A DNA stretch of 64,000 bases from Streptomyces akebiae (lineage in GTDB: Bacteria; Actinomycetota; Actinomycetes; Streptomycetales; Streptomycetaceae): NCBI RefSeq assembly GCF_019599145.1, contig NZ_CP080647.1, forward strand, positions 4,526,001-4,590,000. The letters are read 5' to 3'. A program made the position numbers and the translations under genes. Under the pieces are notes generated by a model. That model was not told where the DNA came from. It made no database searches and was given only the letters and a program-made list of their open reading frames with translations. Position 1 is the first letter of the stretch. The number at the start of each line of letters is the position of its first letter. Shown here one piece after another: positions 23,313 through 33,052 of this stretch.

Positions 23313-24389
23313 TTAGGCCCCCCTGACCACCAACTCCGCCACCTGGACGGCGTTCAGGGCGGAGCCCTTGCGCAGGTTGTCGCCGCAGACGAAGAGTTCC
23401 AGGGCCGTCGGATCGTCGAGGGCCCGGCGCAGGCGCCCCACCCAGGTGGGGTCGGTGCCGACCACGTCGGCCGGCGTCGGGAACTCCCCCGCGCCCGGAT
23501 CGTCGAAGAGGACGACCCCGGGGGCGGTGGCGAGGATCTCCCGCGCCTTGGCGACGGTGACCTCGCCCTCGAAGCGGGCGTGCAGGGTGAGGGAGTGCGC
23601 GGTGACCACCGGCACCCGTACGCAGGTCACGGCCACCGGCAGCTTCGGCAGCCCGAGGATCTTGCGGGACTCGTCCCGCACCTTCATCTCCTCCGAGGAC
23701 CAACCGTCCGCGCGGAGGTCCCCGGCCCACGGCACCACGTTGAGCGCCACCGGTTCCGGGAACGGCCCGGTGTTGTCGCCCACGGCCCGCCGCACGTCAC
23801 CGGGGGTGGTCCCCAGTTCCGTACCGGCGACCAGGGCGATCTGCTGGCGCAGGGTGTCCACGCCGGCCCGCCCCGCGCCGCTGACCGCCTGGTACGAGGA
23901 GGCCACCAGGGCGCGCAGCCCGAACTCGGCGTGCAGCGCGCCGAGCGCCACGATCATGGAGAGGGTCGTGCAGTTGGGGTTGGCGATGATCCCGCGCGGC
24001 CGGTTCCGGGCGGCGTGGGCATTGACCTCGGGGACGACGAGGGGCACCTCCGGGTCCATCCGGAAGGCGCCCGAGTTGTCGACCACGACCGCGCCCTTGG
24101 CCGCCGCGATCGGCGCCCAGTGCTCCGCGATCTCGTCCGGTACGTCGAACAGGGCGATGTCGACCCCGTCGAAGGCCTCCTCGGCGCCCTCGGCCAGTGC
24201 CGTCACCTCGACCTGCTCCCCGCGCACGGCCAGCTTGCGGCCGGCCGAGCGCGGGGAGGCGATCAGACGGATCTCGCCCCAGATGTCCGCGCGGTGGGAC
24301 AGGATCTGGAGCATGACGGTGCCGACGGCCCCGGTCGCGCCCACGACCGCGAGCGTCGGCCTGCCGGTTCGCCCGGCATCCACGGCCAT
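23313..24389 (-). CDS. asd: Aspartate-semialdehyde dehydrogenase
   Basis: A 358-residue NADP-dependent enzyme converting aspartyl-4-phosphate to aspartate semialdehyde, the second step toward lysine, methionine, threonine and diaminopimelate. It has the Rossmann motif VVGATGAVG (residues 15-23), [16 protein letters not shown], the catalytic cysteine in ANPNC (Cys140) and [12 protein letters not shown]. The ATG 24389 start follows the family. It lies 55 bp downstream of ask on the same strand, so the two probably form an operon ending at the hairpin at 22848. Confidence 0.96.
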   Translation of the reverse strand: MAVDAGRTGRPTLAVVGATGAVGTVMLQILSHRADIWGEIRLIASPRSAGRKLAVRGEQVEVTALAEGAEEAFDGVDIALFDVPDEIAEHWAPIAAAKGAVVVDNSGAFRMDPEVPLVVPEVNAHAARNRPRGIIANPNCTTLSMIVALGALHAEFGLRALVASSYQAVSGAGRAGVDTLRQQIALVAGTELGTTPGDVRRAVGDNTGPFPEPVALNVVPWAGDLRADGWSSEEMKVRDESRKILGLPKLPVAVTCVRVPVVTAHSLTLHARFEGEVTVAKAREILATAPGVVLFDDPGAGEFPTPADVVGTDPTWVGRLRRALDDPTALELFVCGDNLRKGSALNAVQVAELVVRGA

Positions 24390-24444
24390 CAGCGGTCGAC
24401 GCCGTGACCGATGCCGCCGTCGTCCGCGCGGGAGGAACGGACCG

Positions 24445-24966
24445 TCATCGTCCGGTGCCTCCGTAGACCACGGCCTCGTCGCTGTCGGAGTCGAGCCCGA
24501 AGGCGGAGTGCACGGCGCGCACGGCCTCCGGCACGTCGTCGGCGCGTGTGACCACCGAGATACGGATCTCGGAGGTCGAGATCAGCTCGATGTTCACCCC
24601 CGCGTTGGACAGCGCCTCGAAGAAGGACGCGGTGACACCCGGGTTGGTCTTCATCCCCGCGCCGACCAGGGAGATCTTGCCGATCTGGTCGTCGTAGCGC
24701 AGCGAGTCGAAGCCGATGCCGGCCTTGTTCTTCTCCAGCGCGTCGATGGCCTTGCGGCCCTCGGTCTTGGGGAGGGTGAAGGAGATGTCCGTCAGCCCGG
24801 TCGTCACGGCGGAGACGTTCTGCACCACCATGTCGATGTTGACCTCGGCGTCCGCGATGGCGCGGAAGATCGCGGCGGCCTCGCCCGGCTTGTCCGGGAC
24901 GCCGACGACCGTGACCTTGGCCTCGGAGACGTCGTGGGCGACTCCGGAGATGATGGCGTGCTCCAC
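24445..24966 (-). CDS. Aspartate kinase beta subunit from an internal start
   Basis: Same frame as ask. GTG 24966 has AAGGGG 8 nt upstream and would yield 173 residues of tandem ACT domains, matching the size and start point known for the beta subunit in Corynebacterium. The alpha2-beta2 enzyme uses it for inhibitor binding. Inferred from the ribosome site and family knowledge. Confidence 0.65.
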   Translation of the reverse strand: MEHAIISGVAHDVSEAKVTVVGVPDKPGEAAAIFRAIADAEVNIDMVVQNVSAVTTGLTDISFTLPKTEGRKAIDALEKNKAGIGFDSLRYDDQIGKISLVGAGMKTNPGVTASFFEALSNAGVNIELISTSEIRISVVTRADDVPEAVRAVHSAFGLDSDSDEAVVYGGTGR

Positions 24967-25725
24967 CTTGTGGTCCCCTTGCGACTCTGGCTTCTCGTTG
25001 CTGACCCAGGTGCCCGGCAGTCCGGAGAAGGACGAGCGGACGTGGATCGGGATGTTGTAGCGGCGGGCGTACTCGACACAGCGGTGCAGCAGCACCTTCG
25101 AACCGGACGACGCCAGTTCGAGCATGTCCTCGGAGGAGATCCAGTCGATCTTCCGGGCCTTCTTCACGACCCGCGGGTCGGCGGTGAAGACGCCGTCGAC
25201 GTCGGTGTAGATCTCACAGACCTCGGCCTCCAGCGCGGCGGCCAGCGCGACGGCGGTCGTGTCCGACCCGCCGCGGCCGAGGGTGGTGATGTCCTTCTTG
25301 TCCGCGCTGACACCCTGGAACCCGGCGACGATGGCGATGTTGCCCTCGTCCAGCGCGGTCCGGATGCGCCCCGGCGTGACGTCGATGATCCGGGCTTTGT
25401 TGTGGACGGAGTCGGTGATGACGCCTGCCTGGCTGCCGGTGAACGACTGGGCCTCGTGGCCCAGGTTTTTGATCGCCATGGCCAGCAGCGCCATGGAGAT
25501 ACGCTCTCCGGCGGTCAGCAGCATGTCGAACTCACGCCCGGCAGGCATCGGTGACACCTGCTCGGCGAGATCGATCAGCTCGTCCGTCGTGTCGCCCATC
25601 GCGGAAACGACGACGACCACCTGGTGGCCGTTCTTCTTCGCTTCCACGATCCGCTTGGCGACGCGCTTGATGCCCTCGGCATCGGCTACGGAGGAGCCTC
25701 CGTACTTCTGCACGACAAGGCCCAC
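24445..25725 (-). CDS. lysC: Aspartate kinase (alpha subunit, with internal beta start)
   Basis: A 426-residue enzyme phosphorylating aspartate, the first step of the aspartate pathway, normally feedback-inhibited by lysine plus threonine. The kinase motif KYGGSSVAD is at the N-terminus, followed by [16 protein letters not shown]; two ACT domains occupy the last 160 residues ([32 protein letters not shown]). The GTG start at 25725 has GAGGAG 5 nt upstream. At 24966 a GTG preceded by AAGGGG begins the peptide [12 protein letters not shown], the position of the in-frame beta subunit in other actinobacteria. Confidence 0.97.
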   Translation of the reverse strand: MGLVVQKYGGSSVADAEGIKRVAKRIVEAKKNGHQVVVVVSAMGDTTDELIDLAEQVSPMPAGREFDMLLTAGERISMALLAMAIKNLGHEAQSFTGSQAGVITDSVHNKARIIDVTPGRIRTALDEGNIAIVAGFQGVSADKKDITTLGRGGSDTTAVALAAALEAEVCEIYTDVDGVFTADPRVVKKARKIDWISSEDMLELASSGSKVLLHRCVEYARRYNIPIHVRSSFSGLPGTWVSNEKPESQGDHKVEHAIISGVAHDVSEAKVTVVGVPDKPGEAAAIFRAIADAEVNIDMVVQNVSAVTTGLTDISFTLPKTEGRKAIDALEKNKAGIGFDSLRYDDQIGKISLVGAGMKTNPGVTASFFEALSNAGVNIELISTSEIRISVVTRADDVPEAVRAVHSAFGLDSDSDEAVVYGGTGR

Positions 25726-26067
25726 GTGCGCTCCTCGCTCCGTTTCAGTCCCTTATCCGCACATACACACGTACTCACACGTGCTGCGGCGGTCGGCTCA
25801 GTCTATCGAGCGGTCGAATATCCCTTCCCTGGTATCGCATGGTGAGATGTCCCGCTCACCCTTTGATCGCCTGGGTTTTCTCCGGGCCTTCCACCGGTTT
25901 CACCCGGCTTCTCGCCACGGACCCTCGACCGCTCCGGGAACGTCTCTGCCCAGGTCGTCGCCGAACAGTCGGCGCGGACGGGGAAAAGTGCCTGGAGTCA
26001 CACCGGGAGCCCATGGACGGCTCTCTCGGCGGCGGAACCGCAACTTTCAAGCACTAAGGTCATGGCC
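25726..26067. other. Divergent ask/response-regulator promoter region
   Basis: No gene was recognised. AT-richer patches near 25780-25850 (GTCGAATATCCC and around) are likely promoters. No lysine-riboswitch-like structure was found upstream of ask. Confidence 0.5.
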
Positions 26068-26796
26068 GTGCGCGTACTTCTGGTGGAAGACGACGAGCCG
26101 GTCGCCGAGTCCCTGCGACGAGGGCTCCTGCGATACGGCTTCGAAGTGCAGTGGGTCAACACGGGCGGGGCGGCGCTGTCGTACGACGGCCCGTACGACG
26201 TCGTCCTCCTGGACCTCGGGCTGCCCGACACCGACGGCCTGGACGTCTGCAAGGCCCTGCGGGACCGCAGCCAGGTGCCGATCATCGTGATCAGCGCCCG
26301 CAGCGACGAGACGGACCGGGTGGTCGGACTGGAGCTCGGCGCCGACGACTACGTCTCCAAGCCGTTCGGCGTGCGCGAGGTGATCGCCCGGATAAGGGCC
26401 GTGATGCGCCGGGTGCAGCCGCGCGCCGCCGACGCGCCCGCCCCCGGCCCCGACCGCTACGGCCCCCGCCTCACCGTCGACCGCAAGGCCGCGCGCGTCC
26501 ACCTCGACGGTACGGAGGTGCCGCTCGCGCCCAAGGAGTACGACCTTCTCGCCTTCCTCACCGAGGAGCCGGGCGCCCTGATGTCGCGCGAGCAGATCAT
26601 GGAGGCGGTCTGGGACGCGAACTGGTTCGGCCCGACGAAGACGCTCGACGTCCATGTGGCCGCGCTGCGGCGCAAGCTCGCCGGGGCCATCACGATCGAG
26701 GCGGTGCGGGGGGTGGGGTTCCGGCTCATCGTCACCGAGGCGGCCGAGGCGGCCGAGACCGCCGGCTCCGCCCGTGAGGGCGACGGCACGCCATGA
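26068..26796 (+). CDS. OmpR/PhoB-type response regulator
   Basis: A 242-residue two-component regulator. The receiver domain starts [16 protein letters not shown], with the phospho-acceptor Asp in [13 protein letters not shown] (about residue 49), the conserved Ser in [10 protein letters not shown] and Lys in DDYVSKPF. The winged-helix output domain contains [34 protein letters not shown] and VRGVGFRL. I prefer GTG 26068 because AAGG lies 8 nt before it; ATG 26062 would leave only 2 nt. It overlaps the sensor kinase gene by ATGA. Confidence 0.94.
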   Translation: MRVLLVEDDEPVAESLRRGLLRYGFEVQWVNTGGAALSYDGPYDVVLLDLGLPDTDGLDVCKALRDRSQVPIIVISARSDETDRVVGLELGADDYVSKPFGVREVIARIRAVMRRVQPRAADAPAPGPDRYGPRLTVDRKAARVHLDGTEVPLAPKEYDLLAFLTEEPGALMSREQIMEAVWDANWFGPTKTLDVHVAALRRKLAGAITIEAVRGVGFRLIVTEAAEAAETAGSAREGDGTP

Positions 26797-28181
26797 TCCG
26801 TCAGCTCATCCGCAGCTACGTGCTCCTCGTGGCTGTGGCGATCGCCCTGTTCACCGTGCCCGTGGCGTTCACGCTCACGGATCAGCTGCGGGACGACACC
26901 AGCGAGGCCGTCCAGCGCGAGGCCGAGACGATGGCCCGGCTGCTGGGCGTGGGCGACACCGCGTCCTGCGAGGCCCTGGCGCAGCTCGCCGGGGCGTACC
27001 CGCCCGACGAGGAGAAGGTCGAGGTCACCGCGACCGACAGGTGCGCGCCGGACAGGCTGCGGGAGCCGACGGCGGACGCGGCGCTGGCCAGGGCCCTGGA
27101 ACGCGGTGAGAGCACCGTCGACTGGGGCTCCGACTTCATCTGGGGCGAGAACCTGGTGGTCACCGTCCCCGCCTTCGAGCGCTCGCCGGACGGGGAGACG
27201 CAGACGGACGAGGTCGTCGGTGCCGTCCGGATCATGTTCTCGACCGACCACCTCACCTACCGCCTCTGGACCATCTGGGGCTTCCGGGCGGCGCTGGCCG
27301 TCGTGGTCCTGTTGGCCGCCGCGGTCATCGGCGTGTTCGCCGCCCGGCGCCTGACCGCTCCGCTGCGCCAGCTCAACGAGATGGCCAGCAAGATGAGCGA
27401 CGGCGATCTGACGGCCCGCTCCCCCGTGACGGGCCCCCAGGAGACACAGACCCTGGCGCGCACGCTGAACCAGGCGGGCGAACGGCTCGACACCCTGATC
27501 GCGTCACAGCGCATCTTCGTCGCCGACGCCTCCCACCAACTCCGCACCCCCCTCACGGCATTGCGGCTGTCGCTGGACAACATCGCGGACGGGGTGGACG
27601 ACGAGTTCGTACGGGAGGACGTGGAGCAGGCGACCGCCGAGGTGGTCCGGATGAGCCGCCTGGTCAACGGTCTGCTGGTGCTGGCACGGGCCGAGGCGAA
27701 GGTGACGGCGGCGGAACCGCTCTCCCTGCGGGACGTCATCCAGGAGCGCCTGGACGTGTGGAGGCCGGCCGCCGACGAGCGCGGAGTCACCATCACGCTC
27801 AGGGGGAGTGCCGACGGCCGGCCGCTCGTGCTGGCCAGTCCCGGTCATCTGGACCAGGTCCTGGACAACGTGCTCTCCAACGCCCTGGAGGTCTCGCCGG
27901 ACGGTGCGACGATCACGGTCTCGGTGGAGACCCGGGGCGACGAGGTGGTGCTCTCGGTGCTGGACGAGGGGCCCGGTATGTCGGACGCCGAGAAGTCCCG
28001 CGCCTTCGACCGCTTCTGGCGCGGTCAGGGCCTCACCGGGAAGTCCGGGTCGGGCCTCGGCCTCGCCGTCGTCAAGCAACTCGTCACCGACGACAACGGG
28101 ACCGTGGCCCTCAAGGACGCCCCCGGGGGCGGGTTGTGCGTCGCGCTCACGCTGCGCGCGGCGCGACAAGGGGGTGGCTGA
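26793..28181 (+). CDS. Sensor histidine kinase, HAMP type
   Basis: A 462-residue membrane kinase. It has an N-terminal transmembrane helix (LLVAVAIALFTVPVAF), a periplasmic domain of about 140 residues with two cysteines (TASCEALAQL; TDRCAPDRL), a second helix (AALAVVVLLAAAVIGVFA), a HAMP domain (RLTAPLRQLNEMASKMSDGD), the H-box FVADASHQLRTPLTALR, and an HATPase with NVLSNALEVS, DEGPGM and GSGLGLAVVK. The two cysteines may form a disulphide sensing redox or envelope state; that is speculative. It phosphorylates the coupled PhoB-type regulator. A bidirectional terminator hairpin overlaps the stop codon. Confidence 0.94.
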   Translation: MIRQLIRSYVLLVAVAIALFTVPVAFTLTDQLRDDTSEAVQREAETMARLLGVGDTASCEALAQLAGAYPPDEEKVEVTATDRCAPDRLREPTADAALARALERGESTVDWGSDFIWGENLVVTVPAFERSPDGETQTDEVVGAVRIMFSTDHLTYRLWTIWGFRAALAVVVLLAAAVIGVFAARRLTAPLRQLNEMASKMSDGDLTARSPVTGPQETQTLARTLNQAGERLDTLIASQRIFVADASHQLRTPLTALRLSLDNIADGVDDEFVREDVEQATAEVVRMSRLVNGLLVLARAEAKVTAAEPLSLRDVIQERLDVWRPAADERGVTITLRGSADGRPLVLASPGHLDQVLDNVLSNALEVSPDGATITVSVETRGDEVVLSVLDEGPGMSDAEKSRAFDRFWRGQGLTGKSGSGLGLAVVKQLVTDDNGTVALKDAPGGGLCVALTLRAARQGGG

Positions 28182-28204
28182 GCCGGGGGGTGTGGCTCAG
28201 CCAC
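28174..28204. terminator. Bidirectional hairpin between convergent genes
   Basis: GTGGCTGAGCC (28174-28184) pairs perfectly with GGCTCAGCCAC (28194-28204). The left arm includes the kinase TGA. Confidence 0.8.
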
Positions 28205-28227
28205 GACTGGGGAGGGACTACTTCCGA

Positions 28228-28728
28228 TCAGCCCTCGGGCATCGCCGACGAGTGGTGGTTGACGATCTTCCACACGCCGTTCCGCTTCTCGTACTCGTAG
28301 GTGTAGCGGGCGTCGACTCTCCTCTTCTCACCGGTCTTGGGGTCGGTGAGGATGAAGTAGTAGGAGCCGGTGTCGATGGCGGAGTTGGCGTCCAGGACGT
28401 TGATGATCGTCTTGGTCTTCGTGCCGACCGGCTTGTTCTTCAGGAAGTGGTCGAAGTAGTCGACGAGGCCCGCGCGGTCCGTACGGATCTTGTTGGAGAC
28501 GGTCGGCAGGAGGACCGCGTCCTTCGCGTACCGGTCCGCGACCTTCTTGGAACTGCCGGTCTGCAGCGCCTTGTTCCAGCCGTCGAAGAGCGCCGCGATC
28601 TCCTTCTTGGAGGGCTTCTTCGGCGCGGCCTCGGCCCCGGCCATGCTGACACCGGCGGTGACCGTGCCGGCGGTGACCAGAGCGGTGGCGGTGACGATGG
28701 CGGCGCGTATCCGGTTCTTGCGGGTCAT
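28228..28728 (-). CDS. Secreted SnoaL-like (SgcJ/EcaC, CaMKII-association type) protein
   Basis: A 166-residue protein. A clear signal peptide (MTRKNRIRAAIVTATALVTAG then AGVSMAGAEA) is followed by an NTF2-fold domain: EIAALFDGWNKALQTGSSKKVADRYAKDAVLLPT, FDHFLKNKPVG, YYFILTDPKTGEKRRVDARYTYEYEKRNGVWKIVNHHSS. The C-terminal HHSSAMP matches the family. The domain is often called calcium/calmodulin-dependent kinase II association domain; the actual ligand is unknown. It is convergent with the two-component system. Confidence 0.85.
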   Translation of the reverse strand: MTRKNRIRAAIVTATALVTAGTVTAGVSMAGAEAAPKKPSKKEIAALFDGWNKALQTGSSKKVADRYAKDAVLLPTVSNKIRTDRAGLVDYFDHFLKNKPVGTKTKTIINVLDANSAIDTGSYYFILTDPKTGEKRRVDARYTYEYEKRNGVWKIVNHHSSAMPEG

Positions 28729-29051
28729 CGCGATCTCCTGTGCGAGTGTGGGGTGTTACTGCCTCCGCTTTCTGTGCGGTGGAAGTGACTCAAGACTCGC
28801 GTGACGCCGGTTAGGGGCCGTGCAGGAGACGTACAGGGGGCGGCCAGGGATCACCCAAAGCACGGAGGGTGACGGGACGGTGACTCGGCAAGGCGGTGCG
28901 GGCCGAAGGAGTCGGTCCGCGTACTCCGGCGAACTTCTCCTCGTACGGGTTGATGCCTGCGGCGGCGTAGCCGTCGGGCAGGATCACCTCGTGGAACGGG
29001 AGTCGCTGCGCACCGCAGTGACGACGGCGTTCCGTGGGGTAACCGACAGCC
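28729..29051. other. Gap with a possible gene remnant on the minus strand
   Basis: On the minus strand, about 28895-29025 reads LPFHEVILPDGYAAAGINPY followed by EEKFA and GVRGP, with codon use like a real gene but no start and no recognised family. It may be the decayed end of a gene. The rest is the promoter region for the hydrolase. Confidence 0.3.
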
Positions 29052-29897
29052 ATGAGCGAAGTGCTGCTGACTGAGACTTTCCGTAGTGCGTCGGGGGCCG
29101 TGCGGTGGGGCACGATCGGGGAGGCCGGGCAGGAACCGGTCGTGCTCTGCCACGGCACCCCCTTCTCCTCCTACGTCTGGCGCGGCATCGCCCAGGCGCT
29201 GGCCGACACCGACCGGTACCAGGTGTTCGCATGGGACATGCCCGGGTACGGGGAGTCGGACATGCACACCGGCCAGGACGTGTCCCTGGCCGCGCAGGGA
29301 CGCGTCTTCGCCGAGCTGCTGGCGCACTGGGGGACGGACGAACCCTTCGTGGTCGCGCACGACTTCGGCGGGGCCGTCTCCCTGCGAGCGCATCTGCTGC
29401 ACGGGGCCCGCTACCGCGCGCTCGCCCTCGTCGACCCCGTGGCGCTGGCGCCGTGGGGCTCGCCCGCCTTCCGGCTGCTGGGCCGTCACGCGGAGGTCTT
29501 CGAGCAACTGCCGCCCGCACTGCACCGGGCCCTCGTACGGGAGTACGTCGGCTCCGCCAGCGGCCCCGGGCTGCACCCGACCGTCCTCGACCGGCTCGTC
29601 CAGCCGTGGCTCGGCGAACACGGGCAGCCCGCCTTCTACCGGCAGATCGCCCAGGCGGACCAGGCCCACACGGACGAGATCCAGGGGCGGTACGGGGAGA
29701 TCGGCATCCCGGCCCTGGTCTGCTGGGGCGAGGACGACGGGTGGATTCCGCTGGCGAAGGGGCGGGAGCTGGCCGGTCTCATCCCCGGCGCGCGATTCGA
29801 GCCGATCGCCGGTGCGGGGCACCTCGTCCAGGAGGACGCTCCCGCCGAACTCACCGCCGTGCTCATGGACTTCCTCCAGGAACAGCAGCCGTACTAG
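29052..29897 (+). CDS. Alpha/beta hydrolase of the dehalogenase/epoxide-hydrolase type
   Basis: A 281-residue hydrolase. The oxyanion motif is LCHGTPFSSYVWR. The nucleophile elbow is VVAHDFGGAVSL, where the nucleophile is Asp rather than Ser; this marks the haloalkane dehalogenase/epoxide hydrolase/fluoroacetate dehalogenase branch. The acid is in WGEDDGWIPL and the base His in GAGHLVQEDAP. The enzyme would form an aspartyl-ester intermediate. The substrate is unknown. Its TAG shares the sequence CTAG with the stop codon of the convergent M56 gene. Confidence 0.9.
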   Translation: MSEVLLTETFRSASGAVRWGTIGEAGQEPVVLCHGTPFSSYVWRGIAQALADTDRYQVFAWDMPGYGESDMHTGQDVSLAAQGRVFAELLAHWGTDEPFVVAHDFGGAVSLRAHLLHGARYRALALVDPVALAPWGSPAFRLLGRHAEVFEQLPPALHRALVREYVGSASGPGLHPTVLDRLVQPWLGEHGQPAFYRQIAQADQAHTDEIQGRYGEIGIPALVCWGEDDGWIPLAKGRELAGLIPGARFEPIAGAGHLVQEDAPAELTAVLMDFLQEQQPY

Positions 29898-30829
29898 AGC
29901 GTCCCCAGCGCCGGCGCGAACGCGATGAGGAGCGGGAGGAGGGCGAGGAGCCCGGCGGCCGTGGTGGTGGCCGCGCGGCTGGTGCGGTCGAGGCGGGGCG
30001 GCGGCTCCAGCAGCCGCTCCACCCGGTCGCCCAGCAGCCGACGGGTGTTGGAGCAGCTCAACACCCCCCGGTGCTGGTTCAGTTCGATGAGGGCCAGGGC
30101 GGTGGTGAGGTGGCCGCAGCGACGCGACGCCGTGTCGTCGGCGGCGAGTTCGACCAGGCGGTGGGTCTGGTCGGCGAAGTGGGCGAAGAGGGGGATGCGC
30201 GGGAAGCCCGTGGCGAGGGCGGTGGAGAGGTGGAGCAGCCAGTCGTGACGGGCACGGGCGTGGCCCAGCTCATGGGTGAGGACCGCGTCCAGCTGACGGT
30301 CGCTCAGCCTGCCCAACGCTCCCGTGGTGACGACCAGTCGGGGCGGCGCGCCCGGCATCAGCCACGCGTCCGGGTACTCGTCCTCCAGCACCAGCAGCGG
30401 ACCCCGCGCCTGCGGCAGGCCCGCCGGGAGGTCGGGGGCGCGCTCCCGCAGATGCGCCCGGCGCAGCTGCCGACGCCGCCGGGCCTCGACCAGCTCCCGG
30501 GCGAGCATCGCTCCGCTCCACGCCGCCCCGCAGGCCAGCGCGAGGGTCAGCACGGCCGTCCAGGGCGGGGCCGCCGTGAGGTCGTAGGCGGCGGTCACGG
30601 CCGGGGGCGCGGGCGCGAAGGCGTGCGTGCGGACCGTCTCGAACACCGCCGCAGCGCCCAGTACCAGCGCCGCGAGGCAGCTCAGCAGCGCCGCCGCCAC
30701 CAGGCACTGCCACGCCCACAGCGCGACCACGGGTTCCCGCTCGGGCCACCTCGCCCTGAGCAGGGCACGAGGGCCCACCACTGCGGCGGTCAGAGCCACG
30801 GCGACGAGAAGGAGCAGGAGAACGGTCAC
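29894..30829 (-). CDS. M56-family membrane metallopeptidase (BlaR1/MecR1-like), no sensor domain
   Basis: A 311-residue integral membrane protein. There are three N-terminal helices (VTVLLLLLVAVALTAAVVG; CLVAAALLSCLAALVLGAAAV; AVLTLALACGAAWSG), then the zinc site LTHELGHARARHDW (HExxH) with downstream VELAADDTASRRCG, and a C-terminal helix. BlaR1-like proteins cleave a BlaI/MecI repressor, which is normally encoded next door, but no such gene occurs upstream here. A longer in-frame start exists; I chose GTG 30829 where the hydrophobic segment begins. The stop overlaps the convergent hydrolase stop. Confidence 0.88.
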   Translation of the reverse strand: MTVLLLLLVAVALTAAVVGPRALLRARWPEREPVVALWAWQCLVAAALLSCLAALVLGAAAVFETVRTHAFAPAPPAVTAAYDLTAAPPWTAVLTLALACGAAWSGAMLARELVEARRRRQLRRAHLRERAPDLPAGLPQARGPLLVLEDEYPDAWLMPGAPPRLVVTTGALGRLSDRQLDAVLTHELGHARARHDWLLHLSTALATGFPRIPLFAHFADQTHRLVELAADDTASRRCGHLTTALALIELNQHRGVLSCSNTRRLLGDRVERLLEPPPRLDRTSRAATTTAAGLLALLPLLIAFAPALGTL

Positions 30830-30883
30830 GTCACTGGGTCCGGTTCCTGTCGGGGGGCGGGCGGGGTACGAGCGGGTGCGAGA

Positions 30884-30899
30884 AGACGTACGGACGTCT
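30884..30899. promoter_or_regulatory. Palindrome upstream of the M56 gene
   Basis: AGACGT-ACGG-ACGTCT, perfect 6-bp arms, 55 bp before the start of the M56 gene. It could be an operator for a BlaI-like repressor encoded elsewhere; it does not resemble the classical BlaI site. Confidence 0.35.
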
Positions 30900-30998
30900 C
30901 GTACAACGACGGTGCCTACGCTACCGCCGGTACCCGCACCCGCAGCACCCCTTGGGAAAGCCCCCCGCGCGGTCACGGGACGCCCGAGGGCGACGCGG

Positions 30999-31661
30999 CT
31001 ACTTGGCCTCGCGCAACCCCAGCGGGGCCGCGATCTCCTCCGCCATGACCTTGCCCGCCTCGAACTCCAGGGTCTCGTCGCCCATCAGTTCCTGGTCGGT
31101 GTCGAGGCCGTCCAGCTCGGCGAGGGGCTGGTTCAGCCGGACGTGCGCCACGAGGGACTGCAGGGCCCGAAGGGTCGCCGACGCCGTGGAGCCCCAGTTG
31201 GAGAAGTAGGAGAACTGCCACCACCACAGGGCCTCGGTGGTACGGCCCGCGCGGTAGTGGGCCATGCCGTGGCGGAGGTCGGCGATGACGTCGGCGAGGT
31301 CGTCGGAGATCCGGGCCGGGACGGGCGCCTTGCGGGGCTCGTAGGGGTCGAAGACCTCGGAGTAGACGTCGACCGGGTCGAGCATGGCGGCGAGGCGTTC
31401 GCGGAGGTCGTCGACGTCCGGCTCGGGGCCCGGGTCGGGCTCGTAGCGCTCGTCCGGCACGATGTCCTCGTGCGCGCCGAGGCGACCGCCGGCCAGCAGC
31501 AGCTGGGAGACCTCCAGCAGCAGGAAGGGCACGGCCGAGTCCGGCTCGTCGCCCTTGGCCACCTCGGTGACGGCGACCAGGAAGCTCTCGATCTGGTCCG
31601 CGATCTGGACGGCGAAGTCGTCCGGGTTGTGGCCCGTCGCGTGCAGCGTGGCGTCAGACAT
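30999..31661 (-). CDS. DUF5063 domain protein
   Basis: A 220-residue conserved actinobacterial protein of unknown function, almost always next to recR. It is mostly helical: [22 protein letters not shown] near the N-terminus, an acidic proline-rich middle ([14 protein letters not shown]), then [19 protein letters not shown] and [28 protein letters not shown]. There is no signal peptide or membrane segment. The ATG overlaps the recR stop by 8 bp, so the two are co-translated. Confidence 0.88.
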   Translation of the reverse strand: MSDATLHATGHNPDDFAVQIADQIESFLVAVTEVAKGDEPDSAVPFLLLEVSQLLLAGGRLGAHEDIVPDERYEPDPGPEPDVDDLRERLAAMLDPVDVYSEVFDPYEPRKAPVPARISDDLADVIADLRHGMAHYRAGRTTEALWWWQFSYFSNWGSTASATLRALQSLVAHVRLNQPLAELDGLDTDQELMGDETLEFEAGKVMAEEIAAPLGLREAK

Positions 31662-32253
31662 CCAGCAATCGTCTCCCCTCGAAGGCGCGGCCGAGGGTCA
31701 CCTCGTCCGCGTATTCCAGGTCGCCGCCCACCGGGAGGCCGCTGGCCAGGCGGGTGACCTTGAGGCCCATGGGTTTGATCATGCGGGCGAGGTACGTGGC
31801 CGTGGCCTCGCCCTCCAGGTTCGGGTCCGTGGCCAGGATCAGCTCGGTGACCGTGCCGTCGGCCAGGCGGGCCAGCAGTTCCCGTATGCGCAGGTCGTCG
31901 GGGCCGACGCCCTCGATCGGGCTGATCGCGCCGCCGAGGACGTGGTACTGGCCGCGGAACTCGCGGGTGCGCTCGATCGCGACGACGTCCTTCGGTTCCT
32001 CGACGACACAGATGACGGACGGGTCGCGGCGCGGGTCGCGGCAGATGTTGCACAGCTCCTCCTGCGCCACGTTGCCGCAGGTCGCGCAGAAACGGACCTT
32101 CGCCTTCACTTCGAGGAGGGCCTGCGCGAGCCGCCGCACGTCCGTCGGCTCCGCCTGCAGGATGTGGAAGGCGATCCGCTGCGCGCTCTTGGGACCGACG
32201 CCGGGCAGCCGCCCCAGCTCGTCGATGAGGTCCTGGACCACGCCTTCGTACAC
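31654..32253 (-). CDS. recR: Recombination mediator RecR
   Basis: A 199-residue DNA-repair protein working with RecO/RecF to load RecA at gaps. It has the helix-hairpin-helix region [22 protein letters not shown], the four-cysteine zinc finger [16 protein letters not shown], and a Toprim domain with [12 protein letters not shown] and [16 protein letters not shown]. Normal full length, GTG start at 32253. It is followed by DUF5063 with an 8-bp overlap and preceded by ybaB, the usual bacterial order, although dnaX is not adjacent here. Confidence 0.97.
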   Translation of the reverse strand: MYEGVVQDLIDELGRLPGVGPKSAQRIAFHILQAEPTDVRRLAQALLEVKAKVRFCATCGNVAQEELCNICRDPRRDPSVICVVEEPKDVVAIERTREFRGQYHVLGGAISPIEGVGPDDLRIRELLARLADGTVTELILATDPNLEGEATATYLARMIKPMGLKVTRLASGLPVGGDLEYADEVTLGRAFEGRRLLDV

Positions 32254-32427
32254 GGACTGCCCGTCCTTCCTGGTGTCTTTCAGTACGTACCGTAGTCGGC
32301 CGCCGCCGCTCCGAGGAAGGCGGTACCGGGCACGGATGGGTTCGCACGGGGGTGCGGAGGAGTTCGGAGGGGAGGTCGCGCCGCGGAGCGCGGAGAGGAA
32401 CGGGTGGGGAGCCGGCCGGGGGCGAGG

Positions 32428-32775
32428 TCAGAAGGGCAGGCCGGGGATGCCCGCGCCACCGCCGCCGAGGCCCTGGGCGAGGGGGCCCAGTTTCTGCTGC
32501 TGGAGGGTCTGCGCGTTCTCGTTGGCCGCCTGGACGGCCGCGACGATCAGGTCGGCGAGGGTCTCGGTGTCCTCCGGGTCCACCGCCTTGGGGTCGATCT
32601 TCAGGGCGCGCAGTTCGCCGGAGCCGTTGACGGTGGCCTTCACCAGGCCGCCGCCCGACTGGCCGTCGACCTCCGTGCGCGCGAGCTCCTCCTGTGCCCT
32701 CGCCAGGTCCTGCTGCATCTTCTGGGCCTGCTGGAGCAGCTGCTGCATGTTGGGCTGGCCACCACCGGGGATCAC
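32428..32775 (-). CDS. YbaB/EbfC-family nucleoid-associated protein
   Basis: A 115-residue DNA-binding dimer. The N-terminal helix is [20 protein letters not shown], the central sheet [21 protein letters not shown], and the second helix [19 protein letters not shown], with a glycine-rich tail. It is conserved next to recR. The ATG start at 32775 opens a Gly/Gln-rich leader (MIPGGGQPN). Very likely in an operon with recR and the DUF5063 gene. Confidence 0.96.
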   Translation of the reverse strand: MIPGGGQPNMQQLLQQAQKMQQDLARAQEELARTEVDGQSGGGLVKATVNGSGELRALKIDPKAVDPEDTETLADLIVAAVQAANENAQTLQQQKLGPLAQGLGGGGAGIPGLPF

Positions 32776-33052
32776 GTTCAGCTCCCTCGCACGAGTACTT
32801 GCGGAGGTCCGCGGGGACGGTTCTTTCGGCGCCCCGTGGACCTTCTTGCGGTCGCAACGAGCCTACGTGGTCGGCACGGCCTCTGCCGCGCCACTCTTTC
32901 GAGTGAGTCGGCGGGGATTCGTATATCCGATCAAGGGCATCTTCCAGGGGATAAGCGGTGAAAACACCATCTTCGCCACCCATTGGGCGGTAGGAAGGGT
33001 CCGGCCGCGTCAGGGTGGTGCGTGAGCGCCGTACGTACGTAGGGAGTGCCGG

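Noticed and set aside
21453..24407. A 984-residue plus-strand open frame across the sigma and asd genes
   Set aside because: It is opposite to well-supported genes and has no recognisable domain.
25839..26057. A 72-residue frame before the response regulator
   Set aside because: No ribosome site, no family, and it overlaps the expected divergent promoter.
25726..26067. A lysine riboswitch upstream of ask
   Set aside because: No long conserved multi-helix leader was found and actinobacterial ask is usually controlled by other means.
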